A stretch of 64,000 nt of DNA from Tubiluchus corallicola (GCA_030141605.1 JAQGDQ010000312.1:100445-164444); one strand, 5' to 3'. Positions 43,801 through 54,432 are shown, counted from the first letter of the stretch. The notes: generated by a model from the sequence alone, not told the origin. Made by a program: numbers and translations.

Positions 43801-46800
43801 CATATTTCATTTTTTCTACCTTGATCACTTACCTTAAGTAATCGCCGGCCTTGTTTGTTACGATTCATATAAAAAATCGTCTACATTGACCTCTTTAAAA
43901 AGCTGTTGCTGTTTGATATGGTAACCTGTTTAATTTTTGCCGCACGTTTTATGCATTTTTTATATTTCCACCAATTTTGAATTATTTTATTTTCCCAGTT
44001 TTTCCGTGATGAAGAAAAATATAATTTTACCTCTTTATGCTTATATGTCATCGCGTTTTCTTCAGGGGCGGAACTAGGAGGGAGCGAGGGGGGACACGCC
44101 CCCTGTCAAAATCGGACAAATAATTTTTTTTGCAGTGAAAATTGCAGTTCGCATGTAATCATTTTCAATATGAATTAGAATTAGGTAAAAAAATGTTTGG
44201 TTGCTTTAGTGTATTATTTTCTTAAAACTTGTGTGTGATAAATTTCTGTAAATAACAATTTAGTTAGAGGCACATTAATAACGTTAGGTTAACTCAGAGT
44301 TAATTTTCTCATTATTGCTCTGTCCGCTACACCGTCCTACACACGCTAATTATAGGCCTGCATGCAGTATAAAAGGGGTTAAAATTGGCTTAACCATTAT
44401 TTAACCACTTTGGATACCTCGGCCCTCCAAGAAAATTTTGCGCCCCCCCCCCCCCTGCTTGCCACATCTAGTTCCGGCCCTGGTTTTCTTAACATTTCAT
44501 ACTAAATCAAGAAATGCGTTTACGTTTTCTAGATTTTCGGGCCGGTTCAGCAGTTTTTGAGATTTAAGACACTGGATGAAGTAATCAAGCGTGCAAACAC
44601 TACACACTATGGACTTGCCGCGGCCGTGTTTACCAAGGACATAGATAAGGCTATCACCGTAGCGAACAGTATTCAAGCCGGGACCGTCTGGTAAGAGCGG
44701 GTAAACTTTGGATTCCGTTTTGCGATTTAGCGTAGGAGTAACGTTTCTAAGCAGGAAGAAACTCGTTTTTGTGCTCTCTGTCATAGAATATTACTAGATG
44801 CTGAACAGCTGCTTGTGAATCTAGCTTTTTTTCCTTTGGCTTCTTGCCTTTGGAATTTTCTACCAGAAAATTATTCTCTGAAACTATAATCTCACTTAGT
44901 TTATTTACTCAGTTCATGGAAAACTCACAAAAACACCTGTTATTACTAGTAAATTAGCTGTATGACTTCTGTTTTCCTTTGGCTTCTTATCTGTGGAATT
45001 CTTTGCCAGAAAATTGCTCTCTGAAAACTAATCTCACTTAATGCAAGAAGAATGTCAACTGACACCCTTTACCACTAGTAAATAAACTAAGTAAGGCTCT
45101 GATTAGCTATTAAAACCATTACTAATACAATAGCATGCACTATGAGATGTTGTCAACTGTGCACAAATGCTTTGTCTGATACACTTAACCTTTGACCTTT
45201 TTACAATCATCGTCAGTCACTGGAACTGTGAAAAGGCTTATTCTCTCGACGTGCATTCATACCTTTACCTTTTTGTATAACCCTTTACCAATAGCTTAAG
45301 AAGTGTTTCATATGCACAGAAATTTTCATATTATGACGCAAACCCGTAATTTTTCTCAATTTCCTGCGATCAGTGAAATGCACGGAAACTGCATTTGAGC
45401 TGCAACTCGGTTGGGGAGTGGAAAATGCTTCACAAGGGAGACTAGAAAAATTATCAGCAACTGTTTGACGAAGACTCGCAAGTGTTCGAAAAGTCAACAT
45501 TCGTGGCCTAGACGAAAGACTCGTTAAGCAAGCAGCCAGTGTTATTTGCAGACAAGCGACCGCGTGTTTACAGGTCCGACTCAAAGTCTATATCATTACA
45601 GTACCTTATAACTAGCAAGTGTAGAATGTTTTTACTAGGCTAATTAATGCAAGTGCTTGGTGCAGAAATGCATCTGCTTTTTCTTTGTAAATTGTAACTT
45701 ATATATATTGAACTGGTGGAGGGGGGAGGGTCGGGCCTGCTCAAACGGGGGTCGAGTTGCCTAATAATGGTTTCAACATAACTAGAATAAAACACTGTTG
45801 AATTGAACACACTGTTAGATATTGTTGTTTGTTAAATCTAGTAGAAAGAAAATTAAGGTTTTGATATCCTTTTGCATGCTATTACTTACGTCACATATGT
45901 TGTTGACATCCTTTTGCATGCTATTACTTACGTCACATATGTTGTTGACATCCTTTTGCACACTATTGTTTACGTCACATATGTTTTTGGCATCCTTTTG
46001 TGCACTATTTTTTATCAGTCACATATTATGTTGTTGACATCCATTTGCACACTATTATTTACATCACATATGTTGATGACATCCGTGTGCACACTTATTT
46101 ATCTGTCACATATTATGTTGTTGACATGCTTTTGCATACTATTATTTATCTGTTACATGTTATGTTGTTTACGTCCATTTACAAATGTTTTAGGGTTAAC
46201 GCATACCATGCTGGCAGCGCTAGTGCACCTTTTGGAGGCTTCAAGGAGTCGGGCATCGGAAGAGAGGGGTGAGTTTCGAACGTCTGTAGAAAAGCTTCCC
46301 TTTGGGTTAAAAAAATGAGAACACTACTTAATGCATGCACTTTTGTGTCATAAATTTTGTGATCATTTACAAGCGGGTATTTGCTTAGAATGTGAAGTTT
46401 CCTGAACCTTCGAGTCCGAGATTTGATTTGCCAGAACAAATATGCCTAAAAAGTGGAATAAACGGTGTAGTATCATTATTGTTAACCCACTAAGGACCCA
46501 GAAAAAACTACTTTATAAGCACATGCACCTTCACATGACTACTAGATAGATGGACAGAGACGCACACTCATATCTCGGTTTGCCGGACAAAAGCGCGGAG
46601 ACATCGGTCCGAATTTGGCGATTGTCCGTATTTACCAATACTAAGTTAATACAGTCGGCGCCCGTGTATTAATGTAGAATCAATCGTCTCAAAACGTCTA
46701 GTACGGGCCATTCTTATGCAAAAGTATATAAAACTGTCAGCAATTGACTCAAATAACTCTGCATAATTGACTCTATACCTTTATATACGGAGATATGCAT

Positions 46801-49800
46801 GTGGTTACACTGGTGTATTGATGTAAGCAAAGTGATGGTCCGCCAACCAGCGGTCAGCTTGCGAAACAATGGACTTGTCCGTAGTATGCGGGACTTTTTA
46901 ACGGTCCATATTTTGTCCGAATCTTCCGATATCCATAAAAACGAGGTCCGGCAAACCGAGATATGAGCGTTTTAACAATAAAAGTGTATACCTAATGTAC
47001 ATTGTGTAGCTTCATAGAGGATATAATGTATCAGCTGCAGTATATTCAAATTTAATGAAAAGAATTTCACGTTATTTCATTGAACTAAAAATAAATGAAT
47101 GTTTCGCGTGAAATTGCGCGTACATGTTCAGTTGTAAATTTACGCGACATGCTCGATAAAGTCAACGAGATTGAAAAAAATCAGTTAATTTTGTTTGCAA
47201 AAAATTCGTGTCTGTGTCAAGTGTGTATAAAAAGTTTCTGCAGTCACTTGATAAGTCCAATATAATAAATATATTATTACGTAATATACTAGCAAAGGCC
47301 CCGCCCCCGCAAAAAAAATTGCGTATAAATACACTTATAATCAACAATGCGCAAACATTCTACCTAGTGTTCTTTTATTTTCTTAACGCAAAGCCAGTAG
47401 CAGCAGCTTTTACTGAATTAAAGCTATAAGGTTATAGACAGTATAATGGATGACGTCAGAACAATGGCTTTGCATCAGCAGTTTTCCTAGCGAAAATTGC
47501 CAAAAATAGAACATCTAGTTAACTCGTTGGCATTCCTCTTGGTGGACCTGTCCTAACATATAGCCCACACCATCGTGTAGCCCTGTTCTTCTTCTTTCTA
47601 AAGAGCTATATATCTCCTTCCGAGAGTCCCACCAAGCGCCGATTATACATATATATGTTGTAATATACGATACTGTGTGATGCAATGCAATGCAATCCAT
47701 ACCTGACAAGATTTGTCATGGCCCGGATTTCTGGATTGTTTTTGTATGGCTTGTTCACATATTTGCTAAAAATAGATATTTGAGACATGTCGTCCGCCTG
47801 AAAGAATCATTTATGAACACCCGCGTTTACATTGCTCAAGTGTCTAGTATGGTCTACGTAGTGTTTATTGCTGATGGACTTACCAATCACTAGAAGTATG
47901 GTCTACATAGTGTTAATGGACTTACCAATCACTTGATTCGTCACTTGATGAAACATCTGCCCGTGTTCGTTTGTGACGATGTAAGTAAAACATGTCAGCT
48001 GGGTGACAAGTCACTGAACGAATCATCGTTTTCATACAGCTAGTAGACAAAATGATCCTTCGACACATCATTAGTTATCGTAATACGGTAACAACTCCAT
48101 ACCTAGCAATTAATTTGCAGCACCAAGAATGATGTGTTAAATTTAGCTGTAAATTGATTTGCAAATGACTGGCAACAGAAAACTTTGCAATAAAAACTTA
48201 TATAGTCAACCTCAGATATGAGGGACACCTCGGGACTGGAAAAAACCGACCCTTATATCCAATGTCCCTTATAGCCAAAGTTGAGACAGACCGATGGTGT
48301 ATTCAGACCTGTACTTTTCTGTACTTTTACCCGTATTTTTATGGATTATTGCGACACATTCAGTGCGAAGGGTATGTAGGAAGCTCCTTCAGTGATGCGA
48401 GATGTATGTTACCGCGGAAACCGAGCTGTTTGAAGGCCGAGTTTGCGAAAAATTGAGGTTAAAAATCGATCAGTTTCGCTTTGATCATAGGGTCCCTTAA
48501 ATGTAAGGTAGTTTACCTGGGTTTACCTGAAGATATCGTCCCTTATTACCGAAAGTACCTTATATACGAAGATTTTTACATAGGAGAAACTTTACGAAAA
48601 ATTGGGACCGATGTCGGTGGTCCCTTATAAGCGAGTACCTTATACCCGAGGTTGACTGTATATATACAAACTAATGCAGGCAATGCCTGACAAAAACTCT
48701 GCAATTTGGATTTGGGTTCGAATCCAGCGTCACTGGAAAGTCTGGGACGTGGACTAATAATTCTTCTCTTCTTTCAGCTCTGAGGAAGGTGTCCGTGAGT
48801 ACTGCGAAATTAAAACGGTGAGTACGGAATTTTCCATTTCCATCTTTTAAAGGAAACGCTAAGCCTTCTGGGAAGTTAGGCTTATTTTATTTGTGAAAAA
48901 TGTTAGAAGAATTTAGTAATAAAGCAGGGGTGTGCAAACTGCAGCCCGCGGGCCACTTGCGGCACACCGAGAGATGTTGTGCGGCCCATGAAGAGGTTTG
49001 TCAACGTAATGAAAGTGCGGCCCACGCGATCCAGCTGAAGTCTGCGCCAATATCGCAAAGTTAGTGCGGGTAGTTTTTTCCTCTAGATCGGATGGCATTA
49101 ACCCTTACAAGACCGTTGTCACTTAATGTCACTGTCGGACATGACAAAATATATGGTTTTTAATATAAATTTTAATAACTTCTAAAATAGTTTCTTGAGT
49201 GTAGTAGTGCAGTAGTAATGATGTGCGGAAGTCGGATGCAAAAAAAATCATTATTAGGTCCTACTGTACTTGGCTCCTTGACCAAACTGTATGTGGCCCA
49301 CAGGCCCGGCTAATCAGATAATATGCACACCTCTGTGACAGGTGTTTTGTGTAATTAGTAAAATCACTTTAAACCTGCAAAATCATTTTGCACTTGGTAC
49401 TCTTATCTTACAGAAACCTTGATGCGCTTAAACAAGTCACAAAGTCCACCAGTTATGTCATAATTTTTAAGTGAATGGCGGTTACCACCATGCCTGAAAA
49501 TTTCTATTTCAGCGGTAGTGTAGATTAACTTCATGCTTTATAGACAAATTTCTTAGTGACGTTTTTCTAAGTTTAAAGGAAAACCGGATGATTGTGTAAA
49601 CACAAGTTCAGAATAAAGAATGCTTTAAAATTTTGAAAACTACAATAGCTTTTTTATATATCAAAGCTTTGATTAAATAATAATTACCTCGAATACTCAA
49701 ATTTAAACTTTCAGAGCTACGCGCGGCTCAGTGAATCTACTAAGATTGGCAGCGGCACCTTTTTGTCACGTGCGCGTGGCCGGCAAATACAAGGCGGTAC

Positions 49801-50914
49801 CGTGATAAGCATGATCATGAAGTGCAGTGTTAGTTTCTGATGTCATGTGATGTAAAGCCCATTTTTCGTGACATCATGCATTTAAGCAGTACTGTAACAC
49901 CTATGCAATAACACCTATGCAAAATTGCTTGATGCGCAAGACACCTGCCATTGCACAAACTGTGGTTAGAGTCTGACGTAAGCAATAGCTGTGTTCGGTT
50001 GCCGTGAATTAACTTTCTAAGCTAATTATTCAAGTATAAGGAACAATTGTTAACTTTTATAGGCAAGAAAATGTATATTTTGGATAGTAAATTAAAAGCA
50101 GATTGAGTCTAAACAATCGTCCAGTCTTCCTTTAACTGACCAGTAAATAGACCCAGCATCCGGAGTGACTTGTCTTTTCCTTTAATTACTGAAAGAAGCC
50201 ACTTATAACAAGCTTGTTGTTCTTATTATTTGAGAGTACACTCATATCTCAGTTTGTCGGACCTCGCTTTTACGGATATAGGAAGAATAGGGCAAAATCT
50301 GGACTGTTAGAAAGTCCCGCATACTATGGACACAGTCCGTTGTTTTGCGACCTGACCGCTAGTTGGCGGGCCGTCACTTTGTTTACATCAGTGTAACCAA
50401 GCAGCGTGTAGCGACTATATTTAACGTGATTGTTTCTATGTATATTATGGTGCGCAAAACCGAAATAAGACGACATAAAAATAGTGAAAGCTCATTGGTT
50501 ACACAAAAAATATTGGGTCAACTATGCAAAGTTATTTGAGTCAATTGCCGACAGTTTTTATATACTTTTGCATAGGAGCGGCTCGTACTAGATGTTTTTG
50601 AGACAGTTAGGCAGTAGATTCTACATTACCTACTGTATTAACTTAGTATTGGTAAATAGGGACAATCGGCAAATTCGGATTGACGTCTCCCCGCTTTTGT
50701 CCAGCAAGCCGAGATATGAGTTTATTCTGTAGCTTATAACATCCATGTATGTGACTACTGCTATATATGTAATATAACATATTATTTTATTTGTGCAAAC
50801 AATATGATACCAATTAGGGAAAATTATTTTCTGTTATTTGAAAATACACAGTATAAAACCTGTTTTTATTTTTATTACTAGGTTGTGATCAAAATTCCAC
50901 AGAAAAACTCATAA
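29347..50914 (+). CDS. Aldehyde dehydrogenase, ALDH1/ALDH2 class (496 aa), 13 exons
   Basis: Exons: 29347-29400, 29932-30177, 31848-31977, 34355-34416, 36197-36325, 38912-39022, 40597-40699, 41773-41957, 42995-43159, 44533-44690, 46194-46268, 48778-48817, 50882-50914. Every junction is GT-AG with matching phase; the sum is 1491 nt. NAD-dependent oxidation of aldehydes to acids. Visible: PWNFP (Asn166), Lys189 in [18 protein letters not shown], the general base Glu264 in LELGGKSPN, nucleophile Cys298 in [13 protein letters not shown], Glu395 in EEIFGPV, and the C-terminal IPQKNS tail shared by ALDH1A and ALDH2. Length is that of cytosolic ALDH1 (about 500). The N-terminus [18 protein letters not shown] lacks a mitochondrial presequence, so it is probably cytosolic. 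ALDH1A (retinal dehydrogenase) and ALDH2 cannot be told apart by sequence alone; substrate-channel residues are mixed (see findings). Confidence 0.97.
29932..30177 (+). CDS. ALDH exon 2
   Basis: Eighty-two codons from [20 protein letters not shown] to RDRVLLA, the first part of the NAD-binding domain. Confidence 0.96.
30235..30725 (+). pseudogene. LINE 3' end (C-terminal reverse transcriptase tail)
   Basis: An open run ending at 30351 encodes [20 protein letters not shown], the usual LxxFKxxLKxx end of a non-LTR retrotransposon ORF2, then about 370 bp of AT-rich 3' UTR ending AATAAAGAATTTTATTATTA. 5'-truncated, in ALDH intron 2. Confidence 0.55.
31380..31710 (+). repeat. Possible retroelement tail
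   Basis: Ends ATGGATAATAAATTAAATTA, resembling AT-rich LINE tails elsewhere in the window. No coding trace is left. Confidence 0.25.
31848..31977 (+). CDS. ALDH exon 3
   Basis: [11 protein letters not shown] to GKTIPV, ends in phase 1. Includes the substrate-channel stretch [19 protein letters not shown]. Confidence 0.96.
32338..32477. mobile_element. MITE family H, short copy
   Basis: TTTCAGACTAGG at the left and CTAGCTAGTCTGAAG at the right, with CGACAGTAACGCATGTC and GAGAAAACTCGCGGCAG shared with 8487-9262. Confidence 0.55.
33455..33880 (-). repeat. Dispersed repeat family R3, copy 4 (inverted)
   Basis: The complement of the 36525-37115 text: TGTACAGCACCTGTTTTTTG, CTAACTAGCGAATGGTGAAA and TGACCTACAGTTTAA. 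Confidence 0.65.
34355..34416 (+). CDS. ALDH exon 4
   Basis: [21 protein letters not shown], 62 nt, between CTCTTTCAG and GTAAGT. Confidence 0.96.
34684..34890. mobile_element. MITE family A, partial copy
   Basis: CCTTTTCACAGTTACAGCGA, then GATGATGATCATGAAAAGGT and ACAGCTAGCTAGAACC. The second half is missing. Confidence 0.65.
35180..35331. mobile_element. hAT-like MITE F, right-end fragment
   Basis: CGTTATTAGGCC, GGGAATTGCAGGAAAGTTTA and the end ATAATTTGCACACCCCTG match the right end of 39441-39958. Confidence 0.7.
36197..36325 (+). CDS. ALDH exon 5
   Basis: [19 protein letters not shown] through [16 protein letters not shown] to LFKE. Contains the conserved Asn and the NAD-binding Lys. 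Confidence 0.97.
36525..37115 (+). repeat. Dispersed repeat family R3, longest copy
   Basis: Runs from AAAACCGGAGCCCATCTTAA through ACAGGTGCTGTAC, GTGTTAGGTTGTGACGAACT and CAACACACTCGTGGAATG to GGACTTGAAAATGTGGC. Best template for the family. Confidence 0.7.
37205..37640. repeat. 67-bp tandem array, about 6 copies
   Basis: TTACTC(G/A)TGTTACTCTTTAG...CAGCTATGCCATGC recurs with starts at 37321, 37388, 37455, 37522 and 37589, exactly 67 bp apart; earlier copies are eroded. In ALDH intron 5. Confidence 0.9.
38912..39022 (+). CDS. ALDH exon 6
   Basis: [18 protein letters not shown] to KIGFTGSTE: the Rossmann-fold glycine motif. Confidence 0.97.
39441..39958. mobile_element. hAT-like MITE F, complete copy with target duplication
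   Basis: CAGGGGTGTGCAAATTGGGG to ATAATTTGCACACCCCTG, flanked by CTTTACGT and TTTTACGT: an 8-bp target duplication with one mismatch, as expected for hAT transposition. In ALDH intron 6. Confidence 0.85.
40597..40699 (+). CDS. ALDH exon 7
   Basis: [20 protein letters not shown] then [14 protein letters not shown]. Carries catalytic Glu264. Ends in phase 1. Confidence 0.97.
40768..40812. repeat. (AAT)n microsatellite
   Basis: About 14 AAT triplets in ALDH intron 7. Confidence 0.9.
40850..41265 (+). repeat. Dispersed repeat family J, copy 2
   Basis: Counterpart of 12757-13435 without the expanded CA tract; it ends GTAGTGAAAGGGTTAAT in both. Confidence 0.7.
41773..41957 (+). CDS. ALDH exon 8 (catalytic Cys)
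   Basis: [19 protein letters not shown] then [19 protein letters not shown], ending GVENGPQ. Cys298 is the nucleophile. Confidence 0.97.
42005..42440 (+). mobile_element. tRNA-derived SINE-like element
   Basis: ATGGCCGCTTAGTGGTATG resembles an A box, and GAGTTCAAAACCCACTC about 35 bases later resembles a B box. Together they suggest a pol III head, followed by an unrelated body. The cloverleaf is too degraded for a tRNA gene. In ALDH intron 8. Confidence 0.5.
42995..43159 (+). CDS. ALDH exon 9
   Basis: [20 protein letters not shown] to DEMRIAKEE, between TTTTTGCAG and GTGAGT. Confidence 0.97.
44063..44482. mobile_element. hAT-like MITE G with perfect target duplication
   Basis: Ends CAGGGGCGGAACTAG and CTAGTTCCGGCCCTG are inverted repeats. 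GTTTTCTT stands on both sides (44055-44062 and 44483-44490), a perfect 8-bp duplication typical of hAT. Non-coding 420-bp body with a run of C near 44445. In ALDH intron 9, ending 50 bp before exon 10. Confidence 0.88.
44533..44690 (+). CDS. ALDH exon 10
   Basis: [20 protein letters not shown] to [10 protein letters not shown] (W split). The antisense open frame at 44497-44784 is a shadow. Confidence 0.97.
45095..45245. mobile_element. MITE family A, partial copy
   Basis: AATAGCATGCACTATGAGAT, ACACTTAACCTTTGACC and the end GGAACTGTGAAAAGGCTTATT match 24122-24483. Confidence 0.6.
45868..46190. repeat. 42-bp tandem array with CRE-like sites, 7-8 copies
   Basis: Unit CTTTTGCATGCTATTACTTA plus CGTCACATATGTTGTTGACATC. 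TTACGTCACATATG appears at 45887, 45929 and 45971, then decays. The last degenerate unit runs into the acceptor of ALDH exon 11. Confidence 0.88.
46194..46268 (+). CDS. ALDH exon 11
   Basis: [20 protein letters not shown] then IGRE. The acceptor ATGTTTTAG directly follows the 42-bp array at 45868-46190. Confidence 0.96.
46567..46967. mobile_element. MITE family B, complete copy
   Basis: Perfect inverted ends CTCATATCTCGGTTTGCCGG(AC). 401 bp without coding content. Sibling at 50241-50720, fragment at 22026-22205. Confidence 0.82.
48203..48660. mobile_element. Tigger/pogo-like MITE C, copy 1
   Basis: Starts ATAGTCAACCTCAGATATGA and ends ACCCGAGGTTGACTGTA. The CAGTCAACCTC type of end next to TA fits pogo/Tigger (mariner superfamily). 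Copies at 54182-54432 and 55144-55444. Confidence 0.75.
48706..48735 (+). other. tRNA B-box-like remnant
   Basis: GGGTTCGAATCCAGCGTCAC contains a perfect GGTTCGAATCC. No partner A box or acceptor stem is recognisable, so it is probably a SINE scrap 45 bp before ALDH exon 12. Confidence 0.3.
48778..48817 (+). CDS. ALDH exon 12 (40 nt)
   Basis: [13 protein letters not shown] between CTTCTTTCAG and GTGAGT; it matches the Y(T/C)E(V/I)KT block of ALDH1/2. Confidence 0.93.
48925..49335. mobile_element. hAT-like MITE F, copy 4
   Basis: CAGGGGTGTGCAAACTGCAG to ATATGCACACCTCTG, internally shorter than 39441-39958. In ALDH intron 12. Confidence 0.75.
50241..50720. mobile_element. MITE family B, copy 2
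   Basis: CTCATATCTCAGTTTGTCGG to CAAGCCGAGATATGAG, about 160 bp before the last ALDH exon. Confidence 0.8.
50882..50914 (+). CDS. ALDH exon 13 (terminal)
   Basis: [10 protein letters not shown] and TAA at 50912-50914, after ATTACTAG. The classic ALDH1/2 C-terminus. No AATAAA was seen within 1 kb; the nearest clear one is near 52553. Confidence 0.94.
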   Translation, partial: VVIKIPQKNS

Positions 50915-52690
50915 GCGGACGTCAATTTGGCTTCCCGATGCCAGCAGTGGGTCGATTTTGACCAGTGAATCGTGAACCAATAATATTCTTGCCTAAAACA
51001 CATCTTCTCTAATGTACTAAGTTTGATTAACCTTTGTTAATTGTTGTTTATCCTGTTAAAATAATGTGGGAGTCTTCCCGGTGATCCGGTGTCCATGGTG
51101 TTAATTGGGATTATTTTTTGCCGTTGCAATTAATTATGCTAGCAGGTGATAAAGTTGATTTGCCAAATCTAATATACGGGTGAATAGATCTTTCTGTGTG
51201 TGTGTCTTCTAATTATTTTCTAACTGCAATTGAAAAAATTGGTATATTTTTCTGTTTCATAGTGTGAATTATGTAGCCGCGGAGGTACGATTTGTAGTGT
51301 TTGCCAAACTATCCTCCAGGAATAAGTGCTAGTCTACACAGTCTTTAAATTCCATAGTTTTACACCATTCATTTGATTAGCGCACGTTTTACTGTCTAGT
51401 ATGGTTATTTTTTTTATATCGTGCAGCAAACAGGTTGACGTATTCACAGTTTTAGCTCATTCTGACAGAGTATAAGTGTTAGTTTACACAGACTTTAAAT
51501 TCCAATGACGCAAACAACATAAAATAATGCGTTAAATGGAGCGAAGCAAACGGATGCAAGAAAACGATAATGATGATGACAACGATGGTGGTACTAATGC
51601 TGGTGACAATCGTGGTGGGGGTAACAATGATAATGAATTGTAGTTAATGGTGATGATGCGCCTGGATCGAAGATTTAAACCAAATTAGCCATTTTTGCAG
51701 TGTTACGAAAATTGTATTAAAATATTGAACTAAAGTATAATATAGTACAGTACAGTACAGTTTTATTCGGTATTTAGAACTGCCATTGTTCGATGTCTAA
51801 ATCTGGCACTTAAATACAAGAATGTAAGCTTGTCGTTGGTCCTAAACAAGTGGATTTTAAGCGGATAGAAATGTACAGTAGTTGAATTCGGGTAATTAGT
51901 GACAACGATGTTAGTGACTAAACCGTGTGAGAGTTTTTCGTTGACTAACAATTGTATAAGAAGTCGTTATTCAAATGCAAGTATCTCGTTTCTAAGTTTG
52001 TTTCTTGTTTCTCTGTACACTGAGCGTGCTCAAACTTGTTATAAGAAGAGAATTTGTTATCGTAATTTGTGGATTTGTTAGTGAACAAAATTTAACAAAT
52101 CTCTGATATATAGCCATAATACTATTAACTTGTACTATTAGAACGTATTGATTGTGCCACCTTTAATTAGGACATTGAATTAAGCACATTTATCATTTGA
52201 GAATTGTTATTTCAGAAGAAATGGAATAGTAAAACGGCCACTGATAGAGCATCATTTGTTAAATACTCAAAAAATCTAAACCTACATCCTTTACTGCCAT
52301 CTAGTGCTAAAACTTTGAGTTAACTTTCTCAAGAGCATCATTTGTTAAATACTCAAAAAATCTAAACCTACATACTTTACTGCCATCTAGTGCAAAAACT
52401 TTAAGTTAACTTTCTCAAATATTCAGTAAACGTTGCTGTTTATCAGTGGCTGTAGTAATCGGGATAATTCTCCTTAAATTAAATACCTTTTGCAGTATTT
52501 TGTTTTACTACCTTACAGAAGTTAGTTTGGAGAGAATCGTTATTTTTGTTGTGAATAAAAACATTTAATTTTTAATTTTTACGTTCTTACATAAACAGTT
52601 ATGATTTACAATAAAAACATCTGTCTTTTGAGATGCTTTTCTGGTACTTTTCTTCATTTTTATTTTGCTTGTAAAGAAATAGTTTAAAGG
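50915..52690. other. Intergenic region after ALDH
   Basis: Presumed ALDH 3' UTR and beyond. No gene is recognised. Contains a GAT-rich patch (51565-51655) and the 86-bp duplication noted separately. Confidence 0.4.
52246..52418. repeat. 86-bp tandem duplication
   Basis: AGAGCATCATTTGTTAAATA starts at 52246 and again at 52332. The two units differ at only a few bases. Confidence 0.9.
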
Positions 52691-52879
52691 TACAGTCAGA
52701 CCTCTTCATACTGCCGAGTTTGGGACTACAAAAAAGTGGGCATTAAGCGAGTTTGGCATTATAGCGAGCTGCATTAATACACGTCTATGCGAATATAGAC
52801 ATTTTGTTTTTGTCAAAAATGTGATCGTTAAGCGAGGTTGACATTATAAAGGGAATGTTATAAGAAGGTTTGACTGTAC
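52691..52879. mobile_element. Tigger/pogo-like MITE D
   Basis: TACAGTCAGACCTCTTCATA and AGAAGGTTTGACTGTA are inverted ends; 189 bp, TA at both tips. Confidence 0.7.
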
Positions 52880-54181
52880 TATCATATATACTGTCACCTC
52901 GAAGAGACTTTGTGCATTTCTAATGAAGTGCACGCAATGCGCCCTCCCCCCACTAATCTGCTATACAGTAGCATCATCTCTGTATCTGTATATCAGATAG
53001 GGAGTGTGCAAGACAGGAAGTCATTTTTGCTTTATTTCCTGTTGCTGTTTTTGTTCTGATGCTCAATCTGAAACGTCAGCTCAATGCAGCGAACATGACA
53101 AAGCCCAATTTTCTGGCTTGGAATCCCACTTCTGACACCACTATGCTGACCAGAGGCATTTTGACTTCTTTTCTCTCCGTCAAGACTTATTCATCGGCAT
53201 CAGAAGATCGAGAAAACAGGAAAATGTCAGGGATGAGACCAGTCTTTCCCAGGGAAGTGAGAGTATACAGATGGCCTTTGTTCCCAGAGCAGTTGGTTGC
53301 ATATTTTTGGCCAACATAGAAAAATTAAAAATCGCATTACGTAACAGGCCACGTTTTCTGAATTCCTTTATTCTTTGATCACAGATATATACTCACAGAT
53401 ACATAAATACACATAACACATCGCTTTGCCTTTTAACCTAATTACATCTAGAACAATTTGCACATATCTATGATTAATTGATGCGGATGAAGTATTAATA
53501 AAGATAAAACTAAACACAGATGACACTATTAACGAAGAAACAACTAGGCCATAGTTTAATGTAAGTTACACGTGACGGTCTCGTCTAAATGTACGTAAAA
53601 AATGGGGGTTTTTTAAGTGGAATGTTTTATCAGCAAGCAAAAATTTATAGTAGCATGAAAGACGACAAAAGAGGATGTCTGGATTACATATAGGCTGCGG
53701 CGCAGAGCTCCTCAAATTGGGGGAGGGGGAGGCGATACTTTGCATTGCTGAATAATTCATATAACCCAAAAAATAAAATTTCAACTTTAAAAAAGAGGTC
53801 AGGAAGTCGAAAAATCCAATTTTATTAAAGTGGCTTCAGGATCGCTGTTTGAGACCCTTTATTTGAGATAACGGCACCTCTTTGAAGCCTTTTATTTCAA
53901 GTACGGGGTGCCTCCATATTGTGCAATGCAAATGTTACTGAAATATATCACAAGTAAAAATATTTGAAATGACTGCAAGCAAACTAGACAGTGGCTCCAT
54001 CTGGCAGGCCCCATAACTTTGTTAGCCTAGGGGCCGCAAAAGGTCATAATCTGGCCCTACAACAGAAGGGCAATATTTTCGTAGTACATCAGTATATATG
54101 TTGATGTTTGGGATAAGCAACAGCATAGTAGGATACATATGTAATTCTTTAAGTGCGCAACACTGATTAAATAAAATGATT
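52880..54181. other. Intergenic, nothing recognised
   Basis: An 86-codon open frame (53059-53319, +) and a 72-codon one (53566-53784, -) show no family features. I see no other structure. Confidence 0.3.
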
Positions 54182-54432
54182 TACAATCAACCTCAGATGT
54201 AAGGGATACCTCCGCACCGGATTTTGATGCACATTTCTTTCATCCATCATGACCATCCACCGGCATTACCCTTGACATTACTCAGGACCTGAAGATATCG
54301 TCCCTTATAACTTATAGTTCCTTATGCCCAAGAACCTTATATACGAAGATTTTAGGAAAAAGGTTACGAAAAAACGGGACCGGTGTTGGTCGAATCGAAA
54401 AATTGAGTACCTTATACCCGAGGTTGATTGTG
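54182..54432. mobile_element. Tigger/pogo-like MITE C, copy 2
   Basis: TACAATCAACCTCAGATGTA to TACCCGAGGTTGATTGTG, with an internal deletion relative to 48203-48660. Confidence 0.65.
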
